Assembly (NCBI GenBank): GCA_020344215.1 | Contig: CP070815.1 | Coordinates: 3,110,994-3,145,266 of the forward strand | Length of the DNA: 34,273 nt | Direction: 5' to 3' | Source: Gemmatimonadota bacterium | Lineage (GTDB): Bacteria; Gemmatimonadota; Gemmatimonadetes; Palauibacterales; KS3-K002 | In this document: positions 1 to 6,310 of the stretch, piece after piece | Layout: each line of letters begins with the position of its first letter | How positions within the stretch are numbered: the first letter of the stretch is position 1 | Notes under the pieces: model-generated | The model's database searches: none | What the model was told of the DNA's origin: nothing | Seen by the model: only the letters and a program-made list of their open reading frames with translations | Program-made: the position numbers and the translations under genes

Positions 1-1
1 A

Positions 2-75
2 TGGCCCTGGAGGGACTCGAACCCCCGACCTTCGGTTTAGGAAACCGCTGCTCTATCCGACTGAGCTACAGGGCC
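2..75 (-). tRNA. tRNA-Arg (anticodon CCU)
   Basis: The reverse strand folds into a full cloverleaf. The 7-bp acceptor stem is GGCCCTG/CAGGGCC, the D stem is GCTC/GAGC, the anticodon loop is TTCCTAA with anticodon CCT, and the T loop is TTCGAGT on a stem with one G-U pair. The discriminator base is A and CCA is not encoded. It would decode AGG. The top pair of the anticodon stem (G-A) is mismatched, which is tolerable. Its 3' end lies at the window edge, so any element inserted at that end would be outside the window. Confidence 0.96.
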
Positions 76-133
76 GCGCCGATACCCTACCCAGCCCCCT
101 TGACCCGTGTCAATGGGCGCCGAGCTTAGTCCC

Positions 134-505
134 ATGATCAGAATGGACCGGGAGGATTTCGAGGCGCTGGTGCAGGAGGCGCTGGAGGATCTGCCCGACG
201 AGTTCGCCGAGCAGCTCGACAACGTGGCGGTCGTGGTCGAGGAGGAGCCGGACCCCGTGGCGCTCCGGGAGATGGGGTTCGATCCTCACGAGCTGGACGA
301 AGAGCTGTTCGGACTCTACACGGGCACGCCGCTGATCGACCGCGAGGCCGCCTACTCCGGACTGCCCGACCGGGTCGAGATCTACATGGGCCCGATCCTG
401 CGCGCCTGCCGGAGCCGCCGAGAGGTCGTAAGGGAGGTCAAGGACACGGTGATCCACGAGCTGGGGCATCATTTCGGGTTGGAAGACGAAGAAATGCCCT
501 ATTAG
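134..505 (+). CDS. Small zinc metallopeptidase-like protein (zincin, PF06262-like)
   Basis: A short protein of about 123 residues ending in a zinc-binding motif, HELGHHFG, close to the C-terminus. This is the layout of the small 'possible zinc metallopeptidase' family (PF06262, older name DUF1025), which is usually 110-140 residues. The N-terminal half is acidic and helical ([11 protein letters not shown]), followed by the conserved-looking block around LFGLYTG and VEIYMGPI. The biological substrate of the family is not established. The frame is open from a GTG at 107, but MIRMDREDF at 134 fits the family N-terminus better. No strong ribosome site separates these options, and ATG 143 is also possible. 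It ends in TAG. Confidence 0.8.
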   Translation: MIRMDREDFEALVQEALEDLPDEFAEQLDNVAVVVEEEPDPVALREMGFDPHELDEELFGLYTGTPLIDREAAYSGLPDRVEIYMGPILRACRSRREVVREVKDTVIHELGHHFGLEDEEMPY

Positions 506-507
506 AT

Positions 508-555
508 GGGAATCCGGGAATCCAGGTATCCAGGAATACGGGAATACTCGAATTC
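508..555 (+). repeat. 8-bp tandem repeat, five clear copies plus one degenerate
   Basis: Starting three bases after the metallopeptidase stop, the sequence reads as consecutive octamers: GGGAATCC, GGGAATCC, AGGTATCC, AGGAATAC, GGGAATAC, then a diverged TCGAATTC. It occupies most of the gap to the convergent AbiEii gene. I see no spacer structure and no stem with a T-run, so a microsatellite-like origin is the simplest reading. Confidence 0.75.
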
Positions 556-564
556 GAGACTGCT

Positions 565-1455
565 CTACCTAGCCGACTGCTCCCACCGGCCTAGCTTCGG
601 ATCCCATGCACCTGTCTCGCCCGCCAGGAGCGGATCCAGGAACGCCGCAGCTTCCCGATAGCCCTTCTCGAGACTGCCGTCGAGACCCAGCTCCTCTGCC
701 AACCTGCGATAGGGTGCCGCCCATGCCGCTGACGGAGGGGGCAGAGATCGGGGCGCCGGGTGACTGGCGCGTGCGTCGAACGTGGCCTCGAGCGCAGCGC
801 GCAGCCGGGTCCCGTCGAGCCTGGCGCTCGAGCTGATGGTGAGCAGGTCGACCAGGTCTTTGACGCGGCTGCTCGAGCGGCCACCCGAGTACTCTCGCGT
901 GTAGGCGTGCACCTTCTCGGCCACATGCTGCTCCAACGGGAGTCCCGGGACCTCCACAGGCCCCAGCCCCGCAAACCGAAGCAGGTCAGGCCCGAGCAGA
1001 CGCTCCGGCTTCCAGAGGACCGGGTCGCTGAAGCCGACGTCGATGATCACCGCCTCGAACGGTCTCCCGGCTACCACCGCCTCCGCCCTGAACCTGGCGG
1101 CCGCCCCTTCCAGCTCGGGATCAACAAGCCGCGCTCTCTCGATCGCGAAGATGAAGTGATCGCCGAGCTCCAGCCGCTGGAGGGCGAGGAAATCCACGGT
1201 GGCCGCATCCAGGTCATCCTGCCGGGCAAGGTCTATGTCCTTTGTCGCTCGCGCCCGGCCGCCCAACCGGAAATCCAGGGCGAGCGCCCCTTTGAGGACC
1301 CAGCGCCCCGCGGCCGCCACGTTGAGGCGCGCCAGCAGCCGATCGAATACGACCATCTTCCGGAGCCGGACGAGCGATACACCGCGTACCCGAGCTTCAC
1401 GCGCCAGATGCTATTCCAACGCGGCTCGGAAGGCGGATGCAGTTCGATACTTCAT
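565..1455 (-). pseudogene. AbiEii/AbiGii-type nucleotidyltransferase toxin, interrupted by in-frame TAG
   Basis: The toxin half of a type IV (AbiE) toxin-antitoxin pair. AbiEii proteins are nucleotidyltransferases. The reading frame has the family hallmarks: an LKGALALDFRL block, the catalytic-type TKDIDL motif with two aspartates, and the AEKVHAYTRE and RVKDLVDLL motifs in the second half. The natural start is ATG 1453-1455, which overlaps the AbiEi stop as ATGA, the usual coupling in this family. From there the frame reads MKYRTASAFRAALE, then TAG at 1411-1413 (codon 15), then continues open and family-like to TAG at 565. An internal ATG at 1356 (codon 34) gives a 263-residue product lacking the N-terminal helix. 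There is no frameshift or other lesion, so this is a recent nonsense mutation, an amber readthrough site, a reinitiation case or a sequencing error. Confidence 0.85.
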
Positions 1456-2060
1456 GACTCCTCGCTCCGCCGGAGGGCACGTTCCACAAGCCGGCGGACC
1501 CGGGCAGGCCGGGCACCGGCTCCCTCCCGAAGCTCACTCGCGGTCGTCATCGCCCTGTCAACCGCATCTCTCACAGCCTTCTCGATCTGCCCCGGCTCGG
1601 TGCCCCAATCCGCGGCGTCGAGGATCGAACGGGCGGGACCGGTCACCCGCATCCCCAGCCGCCGGACGATCTCGCCCTCGCCTGGCGGCCGATCCGTAGT
1701 GTGGACGGTGACCCCCGGAGGAGGACGGTACCAACGCCGGCGGCGCGGCAGCGTGATATGGATCGAATCCGGTATGACGTCGGAGAGGTCGAGCAGCTCG
1801 AGGGCGGTCTCGTGGGATACGACCGCCACTTCCGGGCCCGCCGCCAGCCAGGCCGCCACCACGTCTCCCCGCGGCGAGCTCGGATAGTCACGCAGTCGGT
1901 ACACACCCCTGTGCACCCGCACGAACTGCCCGGTCTTCGCATGGTGCGACACCAAGGCGCGGCTGTACGCGCAGGTCAGCGCCTGCGCAGCGGTGAAGTG
2001 GCCGCCCTGCTGGGAGGCGATCTGAAAGAGCTGCTGTCGGTCTGGCATTGCGTCATTCAT
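1452..2060 (-). CDS. AbiEi-family antitoxin / transcriptional regulator
   Basis: The antitoxin partner of the downstream AbiEii frame, 202 residues. The N-terminal 60-70 residues form a winged-helix-like AbiEi domain (QLFQIASQQGGHFTAAQA, then VRVHRGVYRLRDYP), a pattern typical of AbiEi/COG5340 proteins. The C-terminal part has SHETALELLDLSDVIPDSIH and a GPARSILDAADWG segment, also typical. In AbiE systems the antitoxin binds inverted repeats in its own promoter and represses the operon, and it does not need to bind the toxin. The ATG at 2060 has no ribosome site but sits seven bases after a good -10, so the message may be leaderless. A second ATG lies at 2048. The TGA stop overlaps the AbiEii start. 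The frame is intact, unlike its toxin. Confidence 0.87.
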   Translation of the reverse strand: MNDAMPDRQQLFQIASQQGGHFTAAQALTCAYSRALVSHHAKTGQFVRVHRGVYRLRDYPSSPRGDVVAAWLAAGPEVAVVSHETALELLDLSDVIPDSIHITLPRRRRWYRPPPGVTVHTTDRPPGEGEIVRRLGMRVTGPARSILDAADWGTEPGQIEKAVRDAVDRAMTTASELREGAGARPARVRRLVERALRRSEES

Positions 2061-2067
2061 ATATCAA

Positions 2068-2096
2068 ATAATACTTAACATATCCATGACATACAA
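2068..2096 (-). promoter_or_regulatory. Predicted sigma70-like promoter for the AbiE operon
   Basis: Read on the minus strand, TTGTAT (2091-2096), a 17-base spacer and TATTAT (2068-2073) match a -35/-10 pair at ideal spacing. Only seven bases separate the -10 from the ATG at 2060, so transcription would begin at or next to the start codon. This implies a leaderless message. The stretch is strikingly AT-rich for this window. Confidence 0.6.
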
Positions 2097-2130
2097 GCCT
2101 CGCCGGTCACCCGGCCACGACTCTGCGCAT

Positions 2131-2185
2131 ACTATTGTGGTGCGGAGCTGAAACTATTATAGTATGGATCGGCAACTATTATAGT
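2131..2185. promoter_or_regulatory. Three palindromic operator-like repeats at exact 22-bp spacing
   Basis: The 11-mer ACTATTATAGT is a palindrome around its central base. It occurs perfectly at 2153-2163 and 2175-2185, and as ACTATTGTGGT at 2131-2141. The starts are 22 bp apart each time, about two helical turns, so a protein bound at each site would face the same side of the DNA. The array lies in the shared region between the minus AbiE operon and the plus NTase/winged-helix genes, and it overlaps the predicted plus-strand promoter. Likely ligands are AbiEi or the winged-helix protein encoded downstream. The sequence does not say which. Confidence 0.7.
2135..2163 (+). promoter_or_regulatory. 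Predicted promoter for the plus-strand NTase/winged-helix pair
   Basis: TTGTGG (2135-2140), a 17-base spacer and TATAGT (2158-2163) form a plausible -35/-10 pair. The -35 falls in the first operator-like palindrome and the -10 in the second, which would let a bound repressor block RNA polymerase directly. The ATG of the next gene is at 2232. Confidence 0.45.
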
Positions 2186-2231
2186 GCGTGGTTCGTAGCG
2201 ACTTTTTCAACTCCAGGACGATCTTCAGACG

Positions 2232-2703
2232 ATGGAGCTGTTCGCTGGTAGCACCCAAATCGAAAGGGCCCTGCAAGCCGTCGGCGAATTGCTTGCGGCG
2301 GAAGGGCACAGGATCGGCATCGTGATTGTCGGGGGCGCAGCTCTGAACCTGCTGGGCGTTGTCGAGCGCACAACGCGCAGCGAGCAAATGGCTGAATACC
2401 GGCCCCGCGCTGCAGTGGCGGCAAGGTTTGCCTCCCGGCCTAGAGGCTCGTGTCGAGTGGCGCCACTTCTCCGGCCTAGCTGTGGGGATCGCGAGCCGGT
2501 ACGACCTGATTTACCTGAAGCTCTACGCGGCAGCGGACTCAACTGGCCCCGATAGCGTCCACTATCAAGATCTACTTCGGCTGCACCCAAGTGGAAGCGA
2601 ACTCGATGCGGCCGCCGAGTGGGTAAGAGCGCAGGACACTTCTCCTGAGTTTGCCAGAATTCTTGACGAGGTTCTATCTCATGCACGAGCAGACCTCCAG
2701 TAG
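2232..2703 (+). pseudogene. DUF6036-like nucleotidyltransferase remnant, core deleted and frameshifted
   Basis: Two halves of one protein lie in different frames. From ATG 2232 the first frame gives a helix, then GIVIVGGAALNLLGVVERTTR, the glycine-glycine strand of an NTase fold. The second frame resumes near 2386 with WLNTGPAL and continues through ASRYDLIYLKLYAAAD and a C-terminal helical end to TAG 2703. This matches the DUF6036-type NTase pattern as I know it, in which the TR motif is followed by an aspartate-rich DxD strand and roughly 40 more residues before WLN. That segment, with the metal-binding aspartates, is missing here and the reading frame changes at the junction. The likely cause is one internal deletion of length not divisible by three. 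No active enzyme is expected. Confidence 0.78.
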
Positions 2704-3622
2704 GATTGCGAGCCTGGCGAAGCGAGTGCGAGAAGCCACGCTTGAAATCCTCTGGAAGCAGTGGGCTTCTGTGGGCAGCCCAGCTTCGGCCCGTGGCGGT
2801 GCCCAGTCGATAATAGACCCCGAAGCACTGGTGCTGACATCGTTGGCGCTGAGAGAGCAGGAACGACGCCTGTGGGATCTCGTAGCTGACTGGGCCCGCG
2901 TCGGCTCACGTTTCCTCAGTGTTCAGAGGATAGGCAACCTACTCCCGGCATATCCGGATGCCACTCGAGGGAGCCTCGAGGAGTTCGCTTCACTGGCACA
3001 GGAGGCGGGTAAAGATCACCGCTGGAAGAAGTATGCTCAGGGAGTAGTGAAGGTACAGCCACATCGAGAGAAATTGCTTGCGTCCGAGCCATCGCTAGTC
3101 GAGGGATCGACACTGATGCTCCGACTGCGAAGCGGCATAGGCGTCGGAATAAAGGCCGACATGCTCGCTTTCCTGATCGGGTGCGCGGGCTCATCCATTA
3201 GTGCAAAGATGATCGCAGACGCGACCCACTATACGGAGCCCGCTGTCCGACGCGCCGCCGATGATATGACGACTGCACAACTAGTCTTCTCTTCGCAGGG
3301 CACCCCCGCGGAATACCATGTGATCAGACCGGCCTGGAAGAAGCTTCTCGCACTAAAGGAGTATCCAGCCTGGATGTATTGGCACGAGGTCTTCGCTCTC
3401 GCTGCTCAGTTCTTGATTTGGGAGCACGAGACCCACACCCGCACCGTAAGCGAGTACGCACGGCAGGTCCGATATCGTCAATTCTTTTCCGAGCACCGCA
3501 CGGCCTTCTCTCGCCATGGCTTGGCACCTGACGTTCAGCCAAGGACTGGAGAGCTGATCGGGCCTGGAGAGTTTGAGGAGCTTCTGGTCCAGCTGATGGG
3601 GAAGACTGGCAAGAGCGTCTAA
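2681..3622 (+). CDS. Winged-helix-containing partner protein of the NTase module, function unknown
   Basis: About 313 residues, start chosen at ATG 2681, which overlaps the last 23 bases of the NTase remnant. An in-frame TTG at 2651 is less likely. The middle of the protein looks like a winged helix-turn-helix: KADMLAFLIGCAG, then SAKMIADATHYTEPAVRRAA, then a wing-like QLVFSSQGTPAEYHV. The N-terminal third is helical with LREQERRLWDLVADWA. The C-terminal third (YPAWMYWHEVFALAAQF) resembles no enzyme I recognise. By position it is the regulator or antitoxin of the adjacent NTase, and it may bind the 22-bp spaced palindromes upstream. Unlike its partner it is intact. Base composition is visibly less GC-rich than the flanking genes, suggesting transfer. 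It ends in TAA, rare in this window. Confidence 0.72.
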   Translation: MHEQTSSRIASLAKRVREATLEILWKQWASVGSPASARGGAQSIIDPEALVLTSLALREQERRLWDLVADWARVGSRFLSVQRIGNLLPAYPDATRGSLEEFASLAQEAGKDHRWKKYAQGVVKVQPHREKLLASEPSLVEGSTLMLRLRSGIGVGIKADMLAFLIGCAGSSISAKMIADATHYTEPAVRRAADDMTTAQLVFSSQGTPAEYHVIRPAWKKLLALKEYPAWMYWHEVFALAAQFLIWEHETHTRTVSEYARQVRYRQFFSEHRTAFSRHGLAPDVQPRTGELIGPGEFEELLVQLMGKTGKSV

Positions 3623-3639
3623 CCTCTGGGTCGAACGAT

Positions 3640-4683
3640 ATGCGCATTCGAATTCGGAATTGGATGGGCGCCGCGGCCCTGCTGCTCACGGCCGAGTGTG
3701 CAGAGTTCGGAGAACCGGTGGTACAGGACAGCGGAACAACCGCCGAGCTCCGGGGGCTGAGCGCGGCGAGCAGCGAGGTTGTCTGGGCGGGTGGCCGGAA
3801 CGGGACGTTCGCTCGCACGACAGACGGTGGAACGACCTGGACCGCGGACACCGTGCCCGGCGCCGGCGCGCTCTTCTTCATCGACGTCCACGCGGTGGAC
3901 GCGAGCACGGCGTACCTGTTGGGCACCGATTTCGAGGGCGGCGAGGGGCGGATATACAAGACGACCGACGGCGGGTCGAGCTGGGCGATCCAGTACCGCG
4001 ACACGACGCCCGGCGTCTTCTTCGATGCTATGGCGTTCTGGGACGCGGAGAACGGCGTCGCCTTCAGCGACCCTATCGAAGACGGCTTCCTCATCATCAC
4101 GACGAGCGACGGCGCGACCTGGAGCCGGGTGCCGCAGGCGTTCGTGCCGCCGCCGCTGCCCGGCGAAGCCGGCTTCGCCGCCAGCGGGACGGCGATCGCG
4201 GTCTACGGGACCGACCACGCCTGGATCGGCACCGGCGGCGGGGCCCTCGCCCGGGTCTACCGCTCGACCGATCGCGGCCGCAGCTGGAGCGTCGCCGAGA
4301 CCCCGCTCCCCGGCGGCCCCACGTCCGGAATCTTCGGGATCGCCTTCCGCGACTCGCTCAACGGCGTGGCCGTGGGCGGCGACTACACGAAGCCGACCGA
4401 GCCCGGCGGAAACGTCATACGCACCGCCGACGGCGGTCTCACCTGGACGGCCGCCGCTTCCTCCTTGCCCGCCGGCTGCCGCTACGGCGCGGCCCACATC
4501 CCTGGCACGCGCGGCCCGGCCCTCATCGCGGCCGGGCCCTCCGGCTGGGGCCTCTCGCCCGACGGCGGCGCCAGCTGGATCGTAATCGACACCCTGGGGT
4601 ACAACACGATCGCCGCCGCCCCGGCGGGCGGCAGCGTGTGGGTCGCGGGCCTGGAAGGCCGGATCGCCCGGCTCTCTAAGTAG
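3640..4683 (+). CDS. Ycf48-like / BNR-repeat exported beta-propeller protein
   Basis: A 347-residue protein with a short basic N-terminus and hydrophobic stretch (WMGAAALLLTAECA) consistent with a signal peptide. There is a cysteine at the end, but the residues before it do not make a good lipobox. Repeated Asp-box motifs follow: TTDGGTTW, TTDGGSSW, TSDGATW, STDRGRSW, RTADGGLTW and SPDGGASW. These are the blade signatures of BNR/Ycf48-type beta-propellers. Cyanobacterial and plant Ycf48 helps assemble photosystem II, but in non-phototrophs this family is of unknown role, and no photosynthesis genes are present here. It starts 17 bases after the winged-helix gene but has neighbour-like GC-rich codon use, so it probably marks the end of the accessory patch. 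Confidence 0.8.
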   Translation: MRIRIRNWMGAAALLLTAECAEFGEPVVQDSGTTAELRGLSAASSEVVWAGGRNGTFARTTDGGTTWTADTVPGAGALFFIDVHAVDASTAYLLGTDFEGGEGRIYKTTDGGSSWAIQYRDTTPGVFFDAMAFWDAENGVAFSDPIEDGFLIITTSDGATWSRVPQAFVPPPLPGEAGFAASGTAIAVYGTDHAWIGTGGGALARVYRSTDRGRSWSVAETPLPGGPTSGIFGIAFRDSLNGVAVGGDYTKPTEPGGNVIRTADGGLTWTAAASSLPAGCRYGAAHIPGTRGPALIAAGPSGWGLSPDGGASWIVIDTLGYNTIAAAPAGGSVWVAGLEGRIARLSK

Positions 4684-4832
4684 TTGCCGCGACTCAACTT
4701 CTGGGCGATCGCCTCCGGTCTACGGCGGCGCCCACCTGAACCGCCCCCCGCCGTACGTCCGCAACAGATGATCGCTCTGCAGGCGTTCCTAACGCCATCC
4801 CGCCGCAGGGTAATCACCATAGGGAGTCCATC

Positions 4833-5489
4833 ATGGAGGCGAACCGGCCGAACTCCGCCGAGCAGGCGGTGCAGCGGATGACGAGCTTCATCATCGACCA
4901 GATCAAGACCGGCGCGGATAGGGAGACCATAAGGGTGCGGCTGATGGCGAGCGGTGTCCGTGAGGAGGTCGCAAACGAGATGGTCGAGCAGGTCTTCAGC
5001 CAGACCACAGAGATTGCCGAGGTGGAGGAATGCACCGGCGGCTCGCTCCTGCCGGCGATCGTCGGCGGCGGCCTGGCCGCCGTCGCCGGCGGCCTCATCT
5101 GGGGGCTAATCGCCGTGACCACCGGCTACGAGATCGGCTGGATAGCCTGGGGCGTGGGCCTGCTGGCCGGCTGGGGCGTGCTGATGTTCGCCAGGGGTCG
5201 CAAGGGGCTGCCGCTCCAGCTCGTCGCCGTGACCTCGGCCGCGCTGGGGATCTTCATCGGCAAGTACTTCACCTTCTACTCGGCGCTCAAGATGTACGTG
5301 GCGGAAGAGTACGGCGCCGAGGCGGTGACCCAGATGTCGATGCTGTCGCCCGGCGTCGTCCAGATATTCGGCGAGAGCGTGGGCGCCATGATGAGCGGCT
5401 TCGATGCGCTTTGGATCATCCTGGCCGTCGGCACGGCGTGGGGTGTGCCGAAGGCGAAGCTGGCGGAATCGGTGGTCGGTGATCGGTAG
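4833..5489 (+). CDS. Conserved-type membrane protein with four predicted TM helices
   Basis: I do not recognise this 218-residue protein. The first 65 residues are soluble, acidic and helical, including an ADRETIRVRLMASGV segment that looks like a small helical domain. Four hydrophobic spans follow: around LLPAIVGGGLAAVAGGLIWG, IGWIAWGVGLLAGWGVLMF, LVAVTSAALGIFIGKYF and ALWIILAVGTAWGV. An AGGGAG ribosome site lies about 7 bases before the ATG. The last seven residues (SVVGDR and its approach) and the TAG stop are encoded by the first copies of a 7-bp tandem repeat, so repeat expansion appears to have set the C-terminus. Confidence 0.72.
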   Translation: MEANRPNSAEQAVQRMTSFIIDQIKTGADRETIRVRLMASGVREEVANEMVEQVFSQTTEIAEVEECTGGSLLPAIVGGGLAAVAGGLIWGLIAVTTGYEIGWIAWGVGLLAGWGVLMFARGRKGLPLQLVAVTSAALGIFIGKYFTFYSALKMYVAEEYGAEAVTQMSMLSPGVVQIFGESVGAMMSGFDALWIILAVGTAWGVPKAKLAESVVGDR

Positions 5490-5552
5490 TCGGTGGTCGG
5501 TGGTCGGTGGTCGGTAGTCGGTGGTCGGTAGTCGGTAGTCGGTGGTCAGTGG
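5469..5552 (+). repeat. 7-bp tandem repeat, 12 units (TCGGTGG / TCGGTAG)
   Basis: Twelve consecutive heptamers with consensus TCGGTRG cover 84 bp, with one TCGGTGA and one TCAGTGG variant. The array begins inside the 3' end of the membrane-protein gene, supplies its TAG stop in the third unit and runs into the intergenic region. A reverse-complement copy of about two and a half units lies at 5600-5619. Confidence 0.92.
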
Positions 5553-5623
5553 TAGCAGCCAGTAATCCTAGTCAGCCTAGAGAGATCTGAGCCCAATCTC
5601 ACTGGTCACCGACTACCGATTTT
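5532..5623 (+). terminator. Terminator-like hairpin built from the heptamer repeat
   Basis: TCGGTAGTCGGTGGTCAGTG (5532-5551) pairs with CACTGGTCACCGACTACCGA (5600-5619). Eighteen of twenty positions are Watson-Crick pairs and the other two are G-U wobbles. The stem is followed at once by TTTT (5620-5623). The loop is long, 48 bases, so folding may compete with other pairings inside the repeat. It would end the transcript of the membrane-protein gene. Confidence 0.6.
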
Positions 5624-5647
5624 CAGCAGCTGACGGTTCACGTCACA

Positions 5648-5689
5648 CATCTGCATCTGCATCTCCATCTGCATCTGCATCTGCACCTC
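5648..5689 (+). repeat. 6-bp tandem repeat, seven units (CATCTG)
   Basis: CATCTG occurs twice, then CATCTC, three more CATCTG units and a final CACCTC, giving 42 bp. It lies in the presumed leader of the gene starting at 5723, about 33 bases upstream of its ATG. Confidence 0.88.
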
Positions 5690-5722
5690 CCCCGTACAGC
5701 AGCTAGAGAAGGAGAACGAACG

Positions 5723-6208
5723 ATGAAGCGGAATCGGGTTGGGAGTGTCTGGATCGATAACGATCGCGCCGGCGGGTTCACCATCGAGCCCTCGCGTCGC
5801 ACAGCACTACTCACAATAGAGGAGGTCCTCGGCGAAGGGGTGGGTCGGTTACCCCAGGAAGCCACGGCCTCCGAGGTCCCGGAGGCCGTTCCGACGGCGG
5901 TCCCGACGCGGCCTGAGTCGCGGACGCCGCGGCGGCGCGCCCGGCGGCGCCGGCGACCGATCCGAAGGTCGAGACGGCGGGCGGCGATCGTCGCCCTGGC
6001 GCTCGGGCTCGCCCTCTGCGTCGGCGCGGTCTTCGGCTCGGGCGCCTTCAATTCCGCGGACCGTTACAACGCCGAGCTGGTCGCCGCGCAGCAGGGAGCG
6101 GTCGAGGTCTACGGGCTGCCGGAGGTGCAGGGGCACCCCGGCGCCGAGCCGGCCCGGGAGCGCTCCACGTCGATCCGCGAGTTCCTGGGAATGGCGAGCG
6201 TCTTCTAG
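5723..6208 (+). CDS. Arg-rich single-pass membrane protein, function unknown
   Basis: A 161-residue protein with a strong AAGGAGA ribosome site eight bases before ATG 5723. Residues 1-65 are soluble, with a TALLTIEEVLGEGVGRLP segment. They are followed by an extremely arginine-rich stretch, then one transmembrane helix (AIVALALGLALCVGAVFGSG) and a short C-terminal domain. The arginine cluster before the helix predicts N-terminus-in topology, with the C-terminal 55 residues outside the cytoplasm. I recognise no family. The Arg stretch could bind nucleic acid or phospholipid, or just reflect topology. Confidence 0.65.
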   Translation: MKRNRVGSVWIDNDRAGGFTIEPSRRTALLTIEEVLGEGVGRLPQEATASEVPEAVPTAVPTRPESRTPRRRARRRRRPIRRSRRRAAIVALALGLALCVGAVFGSGAFNSADRYNAELVAAQQGAVEVYGLPEVQGHPGAEPARERSTSIREFLGMASVF

Positions 6209-6224
6209 GAGAGCTAGAATTAGA

Positions 6225-6296
6225 GTGCAGCCGGAGGGCCAGAGGCGGGGCGTAGTTCCGTTCTCCTTCCTACGCAACGTCTTCCTTCGGCTGCAC
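6225..6296. terminator. Nested hairpin between convergent genes
   Basis: GTGCAGCCGGAGG (6225-6237) pairs with CCTTCGGCTGCAC (6284-6296) over 13 positions including one G-U. Inside the loop GCGTAG (6250-6255) pairs with CTACGC (6270-6275). It fills the gap between convergent genes ending at 6208 and 6311. There is no T-run on either side, so the role as a two-way terminator is an inference. Confidence 0.4.
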
Positions 6297-6310
6297 CGCC
6301 AACCTGCCGC

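Noticed and set aside
2..75. tRNA-Arg as the attachment site of the accessory patch at 560-3620
   Set aside because: The tRNA 3' end faces out of the window, no integrase or direct repeat of the tRNA end is seen near 3600, and a normal gene lies between.
3619..4497. Minus-strand open frame opposite the Ycf48-like gene
   Set aside because: Repetitive Gly/Arg/Ala composition. The plus frame holds repeated Asp-box motifs.
5469..5689. CRISPR array
   Set aside because: The repeats are 6-7 bp units directly abutting with no spacers, and no cas gene is present.
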